A DNA stretch of 64,000 nucleotides from Pelobates cultripes (lineage: Eukaryota; Chordata; Amphibia; Anura; Pelobatidae). Position 1 is the stretch's first letter; every line of letters starts with the position of its first letter. This document shows positions 13,483 to 24,100 of the stretch, in pieces. Made by a program: the position numbers and the translations under genes. The notes under the pieces were generated by a model that saw only the letters and a program-made list of their open reading frames with translations, did not search any database and had not been told where the DNA came from. The stretch lies in the NCBI GenBank assembly GCA_933207985.1, contig OW240916.1, positions 265,342,322 through 265,406,321 on the forward strand, given 5' to 3'.

Positions 13483-14065
13483 AGTAAAGAGAGTAGCAAG
13501 GTTGAATTCTCTGACTGAATCGACATATATAATGCCCATGTTTTACTTTTGCCAAGCCCAGATTATTTTAGGGACTGATGTGGCCGAGCTCCATGCCCGT
13601 GTCCATGTCCATGGAATAGGGCTAGGCCCATTAATAAAAAAAAAAAAATACTCTTAAACTGCTCTTGCTTTGTGCAGAGGAAATTAAGTATGGAAGAGGG
13701 TGTAGGGGAAGAAAGCTTGTGTGTACTGGCTGACAATGAAATTAGTTAAGGTAGCTCTTGCTGTTTTGGTCTCTTTAACACTGGGGCATGTCCCCTTTCC
13801 ACATTTTCTTTGTCCCAGACTGCATACCAGAGCTTCTGACAGCTAGCAAAAAGGTAAGGAGAGAAGTGGACAAGCAAATGCTAGGAGACAGTATCCACCA
13901 GGGCCGGACTGGGGATTCCAAAGCAGCCCTGGAAAAAAATCTATGCCAGCCCCATAAGTCATTGCGCCATATATTGTCGCATGTAATATGTAAGGCTATG
14001 TCTTGCATCCCTTGATGATATATATATATATATATATTGGTCCTTTCAGAGTAAAATTTTTAATT
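13483..14065. other. Intergenic or intronic stretch
   Basis: Contains CAGGGCCGGACTGGG near 13900, which looks like one end of a hAT-type miniature element (compare the end at 28086), and a short (TA)n run near 14018. No exon supported. Confidence 0.4.
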
Positions 14066-14575
14066 ATACAGACACACACACACACACCATGACACACACA
14101 CACACACCATGACACACACACACACACACCATGACACAGACAGACACACACAATGACACAGACACACATTGCATGACACAGACAGACACACACACACACA
14201 CACCATGACACAGACGCACACACCATGACAGAAGAGACACACACACACCATGACACAGACAGACACACACAATGACACAGACACACATTGCATGACACAG
14301 ACACACACACACACACCATGACACACACACACACCATGACACAGACAGACACACACAATGACACAGACACACATTGCATGACACAGACAGACAGACACAC
14401 ACACACACCATGACACAGACAGAGACACACAATGACACAGACACACATTTTATGACACAGACAGACACACACACACCATGACACAGACAGAGACACACAC
14501 ACACCATGACACAGACAGACACACACACAAATGACACAGACACACACACATACACTCACACTGACACACATAATT
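14066..14575. repeat. CA/ATGACACAGACA minisatellite
   Basis: About 500 bp of CACACA tracts punctuated by CATGACACAGACAGACAC. The Cys/Val-rich frames on the minus strand are translations of this repeat. Confidence 0.9.
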
Positions 14576-14589
14576 GCTACCTGTGTGCT

Positions 14590-14800
14590 GGTGGCCGCAT
14601 GGGGAGCTCTGATGGCGGCCACATGGGGGGAGCTGGCTGTTCTGTCTCTGCTCCCCCGTCCCAGCATGCTGCTTAATGAGACAGGGACCACAATATGACG
14701 TCATGTTCCCCGGTCTCATTAAGCGGCACGCTGGGGAGGGGGAGCAAAGACAGAACAGCCAGCTCCCCCTGCGGCCGCCAAAAGAGCTCCCTCTGTGGCC
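14590..14800. repeat. GC-rich inverted repeat (hairpin element)
   Basis: AGCTGGCTGTTCTGTC...TGCTCCCCC and GTCTCATTAAG in one arm (14629-14690) are mirrored at 14715-14775, making a ~55-60 bp imperfect stem with a short loop. It lies next to the CA minisatellite, as in the element at 26170-26780. Confidence 0.7.
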
Positions 14801-14969
14801 GCAGGTCAGCCAGCTGCCTTCCCGGCCCCAGGTGCCGACGGCCGACCTTTGCAGAGAGGATATGAAATGTTCACCACACAAAATAATTATTATTTTGGAG
14901 AGTTTAACTCTCTGAAAGCAAAGTTTTGTATTGCATTTTAAGTACTGTTTTATATTTTAACCCAAATAG

Positions 14970-15136
14970 GGTCATTTTTGCAGTCATCGCAAAAATCTAT
15001 ATCTTTCACAAAGGGTGGAAGAGCTGAATATGCTGCAAAACTTGGATTCCCAAACAATGGGAAATATCCAGAAGAAAATATATTTGCAGACTGGGTGGCA
15101 TCTGTTGTAGACAATCCACTGTTAGTTGAATTTGAG
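14970..15136 (+). CDS. C6: C6 exon: C-terminal MACPF segment
   Basis: 167 nt, phase 1 in and phase 0 out. It begins with GSFLQSSQKSISFTKGG and ends NPLLVEFE, matching the end of the C6 MACPF domain. The acceptor was chosen as AAATAG at 14964-14969 rather than the TTTGCAG ending at 14983. Only the upstream choice gives a phase-1 entry, the GSFxQ start typical of C6, and the same 167-nt length as the paralogous C7 exon (59862-60028). The donor is GAG|gtaagt. Confidence 0.92.
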
Positions 15137-18100
15137 GTAAGTTAGTAATTTCAAATATACATAGTGGTTTTCATTGCATATTATAAAATAAAGTATACAT
15201 TTTATTTTCTCAGAGATTCTGCTATACTATTTGTTACGTTCATTTTTAATGACTGCATTTTTCCAGAAAAAAAAAAAACATGTGCAGTGCTGCAGGAGCA
15301 CACTATTAGGGATGGATCTACTCCCCTTTTCCCCACAAAACTAGTGTCCTCAATGCTAGCTAATCTAATTGATGAATGTGACTAGGTGGATGGTGGGATG
15401 ATAAGTGGGACAGAGCTGAGAGAGGCTATGTTTGTGTGTATGTGTATGGAGGCTGCTTGTTGTTGTATGTTTGTGGGAAGCTGTTTGTGGGGTGCATGTC
15501 TGGGGGTGGAATCTTGCTGTTTTGCATTTGTGGTTGTAGTGGAGGAAAAGGGGCTGTAGAGGGAGGATTAGGTCTGTAGCAGAGGAATAGGGGCTGAAGT
15601 GGGGGATAGTAGCTATGGTGGGGGGTAATGGTTATGGTAGGGGGAGTGGCTATACTTGAATGACAGGGGCTGTGGTGAAGGGAAAGGGACTGTAGTTGGG
15701 TGACAAGGGCTGTAGTTTGGTAACAGGGGCTGTTGTGGGATGTACTGTAGTGCGGTAACAGGGGCTGTGGTGGGGTGATAAGTATCTTCCCCTCTCCCAG
15801 GGAGGGGTGGAATTATTTTCCCTATGGTATAGTGGGAGATGAAGTAAGTCTGCACCCCCTTGCTGGTGCCAGGACATGTATCAGATCATTGTAGTGGTAA
15901 CCTGCGGTAATGCTCCAATATAGTACAGAGGCTTTCCATCCCTGTGTCCGTCCCCATGTGTTTATTTCAATGTACTGGGTTTTGCACAGTCCTCATGCTA
16001 AGGTGTTATTCACCCTGATTATTCCAGCTTTGAAAACTCAATCAAATTAATATTAATATTGCTTTTATGTATAACAATAATATTGCTTTTATTTGCCCCT
16101 TCCCCTCTGACACATTTGTCATCTGTCTTTGTTTTGACATCATTGTTAAAACATGCCCTTTCTTTTGATAAAAACAAGATACAGACCAGTGACATACCAT
16201 TCCTTTGATGCAAAGTAGCTACATCAAAACCAATCACAGTTCTGACGCATGTGCACATCTGCCATTAGGTGCAGTAAAAAGATTACAAAGCTACAGAAAT
16301 ATACCATACTTTAAAAGGTCATCACCGCCACAGTATTACTTTAATTTAATGAGTATTTTGAGTATTACAGTGTATTATTACCTGATTTGTTTCTCATTAG
16401 CCCAATTTTCCTTGTAACCTTCATTATAAGGAATTTACTGGATTCACGGAGGCTACCAAACAATTGCTTTCACACCTGTATTTCTGTCAAAGAAATCCTG
16501 GAAAGTATTCGTTATGGCAAAATATTTCTTAAATGTCTTTCTTTTTTAAATCTTGCTTTAAAAGTATAACAAGAGTTTATTTTACATAACTTATAGTATT
16601 GTTTACTTTTTACTGCCAAACTCACAATTCTCTTTAATAAGAGTCAATGTTTTGTGTTTTTTGTCTTCAAGTTGGCCCCAATTCTTGATTTAATAAGTGG
16701 ATTTCCATGCTCAGTAACAAAGAAACGGAACCTCCTGAAAGCTTTTGATACCTATATGGGGAGGTTTGACCCATGTAAATGTTCGCCATGCCCCAACAAT
16801 GCCAGGGCAGTTTTGTCGGGCAAAGAATGCCTCTGTATTTGTGGAACTGGGACCTACGGTGAAAGCTGTGAAAAGCGAGCACCGGATTACAGTTCAGGTA
16901 CATGAATAATGTATATTCCATATATGTGATTACGATCAAAACTAAGTTAAATTTTATCAACAACACTATACCATATGGTTAAATGGACAAATGTTTAAAA
17001 TAAACTTCAGTTTTGTGACCACATAGAAGATTTTGTTTTAGGGATAGATTAGTCTATCCCTATTTTCTTGTATCTTAAACTGTGGTTTCACTACCACTCC
17101 CATAATTGTACTCAAGCCTTTGCAGCCAAAATTAGCTAAAAAGCTGTTGTTGAACACTGTTAGTTTAAGCTAAGCAAATTCAAATAATAATAAACTCAAA
17201 TAATAAAGGAGTTAAATTTTGCTCAGGTGGAGGTAGATATCATTTAAGAAGCCACTGATGTGTGCACTGTAACCAAAATATGCTGGTATTTTCTGGATCG
17301 ATAGAGCTATCTAATATTTCTGTCTTTTTTTATGCATGTAAAGCTGTTGTTGATGGTTCGTGGAGTTGCTGGTCCCCATGGACTAGCTGTGATGTTTCCA
17401 TAATAAGAACAAGAAAAAGAGAGTGTAATAATCCTGCTCCTCGTAATGGGGGTAAGGCGTGCGAGGGCGAGAAAACACAAGAAGGACGCTGCTTTATCTC
17501 TCTATTTGAAGACAAGTAAGTCAAATATATCATATTCTTTGATGAAGGGCATAACTAGAACTCACAGGGCTTGATGCAAGAATCAAAGAAAAGTGATTTA
17601 CGTAATAAAGTGGACATAAGTGTAATTTTTTTATTTGCTAAAAAAATTAGATTTTGTTTTTTGTTCATTTTAAATAAAATATATTGTCTCATCAAGCACT
17701 TTAAAAGATGGCCGTCAATGATAAGGGCAGATTGTGTTTTCTAGGCTTGGGCACAAATCCCACGAACGAATCATATGCTTGTTAATCGCTGGCTGACCAA
17801 ATTGATTTATTCGTAATTTTTCCGAACTAATCTATTTGTTTGTCCAGCCATTAGCTGGACCAAATCTATGCAACTCTATAGTTTTCTAACCTCGTACTGC
17901 ATAGAGAGTGACTTCAGCAATGCATTAGTCCCCATAGAGCCCTGTTTAAAGGATATCATGCAGTATGGAAGACCCTGATATAAGGGAAAAGCTACGACAT
18001 GTCCTCTTCTACCTTAGTAGAGATTAGTGGGACTTTTGCTCCCAGTATTAACATCAGCAGAGCAATCAAAACATCTCAGTGTTGAATCCCAGTTAGATCA

Positions 18101-21100
18101 CTACAACAATGAGTGACCTTGGGCAAGACACCAACAATATATATCCACCTATCTCAAATCCCAGTAGACTGTAAATTCATTTGAGCAGGGTCTTCATTAC
18201 CTCCCTCTATAATTGTAAAGTACTGCAGAATATGCTGGCGCTATATAAATAATAATAATTTCTTCCAGATAATAGATATCATTTGCTTCTGCCGCCATTT
18301 TATTATAATCCCTATCACATTAGTGAACTATATGTATTTATTGAGAAAGGGTCCAAATTAATGGCAGGAGCAATTGGGAGCCACTGCCAGGAGTGTTATA
18401 TCAGACAGGTACATTCATGCCCTAAACCTAAGTCTTGTTTTAGCAATATCTCTAATCTAACTCTAGCTCTCATGCTAACCGCTAAATATTGTGTAATATT
18501 AAAGATAATTAACAGTGAAGGTTGTATCAGGGGGATATAATGACATTTCTGGGTTCTGGAGTAATTCATAGTCTTCTTGATCTTTGGTCTTGCAAATAAA
18601 CCTCTTTTTCTTCAGAGCAGCACTGTGTATTAATGAAAATGAGGAAAAGAAGGAAATAGACCAAGAACAACCAGATCGTGACAGTGGATGCCGTAAACCA
18701 GATCCACCAGAACATGGATACATCGTTGTAAGTTGTTGTTTCATATTGTTTTGTATTGTGTCTTGTTCTAAACTAAAATAATGAAACAGTTCCATGGACA
18801 TGATGCAGCTTTGCAGATGTTACAAATGCTTAGATTCTATTTATTACAAAATTTAATATATTACAATCCTTTTTTTTTTTTTATCTTGTTTTTATTTAAA
18901 TTTTTATGTTGATTACATCGGTCATTAAAGATATGACCCAAAAAAAACAATCAAATACATAGGATACAGAAAAGAAAAACGGCGGGGGAGGGGAACAGAC
19001 CATAAAATGTTTGCCAATTGCATGTAAATTTATAAACAATAACATCACATGCAGTATCATTTATCTCTCTTACGTATATTGCAAACCACTATCTTGTCTA
19101 CAGGAGTGGGGGGGGGGGGGGGGAAGATTAAAAAGATTTCTTTCTTTCCTTTCTCTTTTCCTTTTTATATTTTTATTTTTTATTTTTTTAAGGGCTATGT
19201 AGCAATATTCATCATTGGTATATACTGATCTCTTATTTCCAACCACTGTTGCCATCTTTGTTTATATAGATCCTCTCTACCCTTAACTCGGCTTGCTATT
19301 TTTTCATAGAGGCTAAAAGAATCAAATCTGCTCAAGACCTCTGATATTGTTGGTGTTTGTGTTTGTTTATGAGCAATGGTAATTTTTGTTGCTGTTAAGC
19401 AATGAATAATCATATATATTGCTTCTTCCCTAAATTGTATAGGGAATATATGGAGTAAAAAACATTATGGTCTGAATGGAACAGTGACCTTCAGTGCTAT
19501 CCTAAAAAAATTTTCTATATCCTCCCATAGTTTAGTAATGCTCGGGCAAAGCCAAAAGATATGAAGTATAGACCCCTCGTGTTTTAAACAACGCCAGCAT
19601 AAGTTGCTCGTTCCTGAGTAAATATGTGCTAATTTGGCTGGAGCCCAATACCATCGCATAATAACTTTGCAGTAAGTTTCCAAGTGATCAAGACTACAGG
19701 AAACCTCTTTAGTTTTCCTTTGTGCCTGAAACCAAGTTGTTAGCGGGAATGATTCCCCTAAATCACTTTCCTATTTTAGAACATATTTCTGTTTCTTAGG
19801 TTCCCCCTGTGTTAGCAGAGTATTATAACAAAAAGACAATGTTTTGCTGTTAGGTAATTTCCTCGTGCATTTTAGTGCAAACGATGTTAGTGACTGTATC
19901 TCTTTAATTTTGTTTATGTATAGAATATTCCTAATCCTTAGATATGTGAATATTTCTCTGGGTGTAGGGAGTACTCTTTAACCAGTTCGGGAAATGATTT
20001 GGCACCTGAGCCATTAAGTAATGACCTTATATGACATATACCTAGCTGTGTCCAAGGTTCCAACTGCAGGTCTGGAGTAAAAACAGTCAGAGTCTGCAGA
20101 GGTGCAACAAATAATAAATCTTGTCCTACTGAAAGTTTGAGAATTGACTCTCTCCATATATGGAGAAGAGTTTTTGTGGTTGGGAACAACTCTGTTGCCT
20201 TATTAGGTACTATATTCCCAGACCATAGTGCGAACGATAATGAGCCTTGTAAAAATCATGCACTTTCTAGTGCCAGCCACAATGGAGACCTTGAGCAAGT
20301 AGTGTAGCCTTATAATAAATTTTGACATTTGGAACACCTAAACCACCTTTAGCAAATGGAGGCCAAAGCTGGTCTTGTGCGATTCGTGGGGGTTTCCTTT
20401 TCCAGATATGCGCATTGATAAGTGCCTGGAACTTCCGAAGTATGGTATTTGGAATGGTAATTGGCAATGTCCGAAAAAGATATAGGATATGGGGCAGAAT
20501 CATCATTTTTATTGTTTGTATACGACCCAACCAGGATATTTCTTTATTTTCCCATTTTTTGAGTTGGCGGTCTAATTTATATATTAATGGTAGATGGTTT
20601 TCTTTTATTATCAACGTTTGTGTTATGGGAAGTTTGATACCTAAATAGGATATGGATGTTTTGCGCCAGTCAAATGGATATAATGATTTTAAGCGTTGTA
20701 TAGTAGCTGTTGAGAGCCCTAGTACCAATGCCTGTGATTTTTTTGAATTATTTTTATAATATGACAATTGGCCATATCTTTCAAGCATGCTCAATAATTG
20801 AGGTATTGATGATTCTGGGTCTGATAAAAATAATAGGACATCATCTGCAAAAAGAGTGATTTTTAGATCCCCTATTGGGGTATTTAAACCTTTGATTCCT
20901 TTCTGAGCTTTAATATGTCTTACAAGGGGTTCCATGCACAAAATGAAAATCAGTGGGGATAGTGGGCATCCTTGTCTGGATCCATTTGTAATATATTACA
21001 ATCTAAGCTTAAAGCATACATTTTGGTGGTGTGCAGGAGAAGATCCAGGCTACTTGGGGATGTATAGACTGTGGGGGTTCCTATGTGGGAAATATATATT

Positions 21101-24100
21101 TTTGTGTGTTTTCATATTTTGTTATTTTATGCTTAGGCATGGTGACATGGCATTTTGGGGACATTTTGTAGGCGAGTTTATGGGAGTGTCATGGTAGTGT
21201 CATGGGTGTGTTTGCTGTGTCCCCGTATTGTATAAAAACAGGCCATTGAGCCTCGATTAAACAGATTTGTTTTACCCTTCATCAAGTCTAGGTTGATGTT
21301 CCGGGACTTGGGAGCTATAATCACTACATCACTTGGGGTTTGGGAGACTAACAGCGGGTATACTCTGCCGGAGTATAGGGGATCCATCACACAGACTTTT
21401 TTTCCATGGTTTCAATGTGGGTTACTTAAATAATTCTGGATTTGGTATTTGCAGGATGAAAAGAATTGGTATTCTATAGCTGATGAGGCTGAAATAGTCT
21501 GTCTAGCGGGATATGAACTTTCTGGGTACCAGTTCCTACGGTGTCTTCCAGATGGCACCTGGAAGCAAGAGGCTGTTGAGTGTAAAAGTAAGTGTTTATT
21601 TTAAGTCTCTCTCTTCCATTTATATGATAAGGCTCTTTTTTTCAGCAACTTCTTTATTTTTAGTCTATATTATACTAAGGAAGATGCAACTAGGGACAAC
21701 TTGGGGAATCTTGGAACTGTTCTACAATTAGTAAGTTCACCCTATTCTCACCAGGAGTGGCCAAAGTTATTAATATCCTGGGAAAGCTATGACTATAAGC
21801 ACCATATAAACACCATATAACAAACTGACTATGTAGAAACTTAGTACGTAAACGCAACTACTGTATAGGTTTGGTAAGTTGCTCAGTTGAGTCTGTAAAA
21901 TAGAATAAACAGTAAATTTGCTCAATTCTGGCAGCAAAGTAGAGTCTGAGTGAACTCAATCACGAGCCTGTGCAGTCTGTCTTAATTATCCATCTCATGT
22001 TAATAAAGCTTAAAGGGTTATAACAAGAACCATAACCACTTCAGTGATTTGATATTGTCATGGTGCCTAGAGCCGGTAGTTGTTATGACGCTTGGAATGA
22101 CCCTTTAATGAAGTGAATATTTTAAGATATTTCTGATGTAACCATTACCACTGCTCTTTTAGTAGTGGTAGTTTTGCATCCCATGCTTATTTAGGCGCAA
22201 AGAAAAGAAAATGACTGATATAACTATTTTAAGTTGTATATTTGCAAATGAACAATAAAGTTTGTTTTTATCAGCAAGATTTTAACGTTTGTGAGTTTTA
22301 AGCAACAAGGTCGCGCGACTGGGAAATATTTCTTCATTGTGTAAAAAAACCGGGTTGTCTTGCCATCTGACTCTAAATAATGATAATAAATTACAGGTCA
22401 AAGAATTTGTGGAGAGAGTATTTTTATAAAGTAGATGTGGCATGAATGTCGACTTGCAAAGTATGCCAAAAGTGGACCCAGTTGAACAGGGAATGAACCT
22501 ACTTTACCTTATGGCTCTCTTATTTAGGAATTAAAAAACAATTATGATTCGTTGATGTCTTCTTTTTTTCTATTTCAGGAGCGATGTGCTCAAGACCATT
22601 AGCATCCGAAGACATCACAATATTCCAGTATAAAAAAGAATATAAAGTCGGGGAAACTATTCAGATATCCTGCCCTCAAGATTTGGTTGTAACGGGTCAA
22701 AACATCTACAGATGTGGAAGTGATTTCACGTGGGATCCTCCTATATTGCATGAACTTGCTTGCGAGAAAGGTTAGATTTTGAAGGATTTTTTAAAATAAT
22801 TGATTATGTGCATTAAGATTTTTGCAGTATATTATCCATACAATATCTAATTGAGAATGTAAAAACTTAAAAAAATATTTTTTACAAATAATAAGCACAT
22901 GTAAAACTAATTGGAAACTCCTCCTTCTGTATTGTGATTGGATGAAATTAGAGTGGTTTGTGATTGGATGGACTGTAATGGTTATTAATTATTAAAATGG
23001 TAATAAAATGTGCTAGAGCTGTCAAGAAATGTATTTTTTTGTCTCCCAAGTAGTTTTCCGTTCCTAAAAGATCGTACTTACATCAGTGCCAAATGTTTCT
23101 CTTGTGATCTTGATGCACCTCGTTTTGTCCATTTCTATATTGTTTGGGCAATGTTGCACATAACATCACAGGGTACACAAAGAAGCAAACAGTCACTCTC
23201 TAAAAGCGTTGCTACTGTGCTGGAGTGACTTTCAAAACTATAATTATAATGTGACTTTGTGAGACTTGCTTTGAGAGATTTCTCTGTGGTAGATATGTAG
23301 GTTCAGATGTGATGGTTTACCAAATTGTGTATTTTTCTACTCCAGAACCAGCTAAGGTATTTCAAGGAAACTGTGATCCAGGCCAAAAGCAAGTGGGATC
23401 GGAATGTGTCTGCGTGTCCCCAGAGCAAGATTGTCGGTAAGGCGTTAATGTATAGCTGATGGAAATCACAGGTAGTAACATAGTAACAAAGCCCCATGAA
23501 AATGGGAACAATATATCCTCATCCCCACCACCAGACACTCTTTTAATGGTTTTTGATAGTACAGATCACGCTGTCATCACCTCCATAAATTGAAGACTGA
23601 CTTTAAATTACTGAGTTGCAGTAGATTGACTTTAAAAATATCAACTTGGAAAGTTGAGTTTAAAAAAGGTCTCCTCAAAATAGGGAGATGTTATATTGAT
23701 ATTGTATTGTGATCATATGACTGGAATGCCATTCAACCCATGCAGAAAAAAAAATTGCATTGAAAAGGACACGTTTTGTATGAATGGGTACAAGATTTAT
23801 GGTTAGGGGTGTTTGAAGGAACACTCAAATCATCTTTAGCTTGTTGAAGTGCTTTATGTGTGAAGAGTGAGACCTATTTTTTTTCTTTTTTGAGTTTTAT
23901 AAACATTGCAGATTTCAATAGAAATTGTCACTTTTATAAATTATCCTTGTTACACCCCTCTGGCTGAAAGTAGGAGCACCGGTCCTGTTACTTCCTGATT
24001 CTTTTCCTCAGTGGAGCTAAACTCAAGAGGAAGACAATTGTCCAGAGCACCTGTCTTGCAAAGATTTCTCATTGAGCTCCATTGGGAAGTCTGTGATTGG

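Noticed and set aside
13806..13853. Exon-like segment between tcccag and AAAAAG|gtaagg
   Set aside because: The only open phase ends in phase 0, incompatible with the next C6 exon, and the peptide does not resemble C6.
13996..14881. Long Cys/Val-rich ORFs on the minus strand
   Set aside because: They are translations of the CA minisatellite and its flanks, with several overlapping frames open at once.
14984..15136. Alternative C6 exon start after TTTTTGCAG
   Set aside because: It gives phase 0 entry and loses the GSFxQ start. The AAATAG acceptor at 14969 gives the 167-nt exon matching C7.
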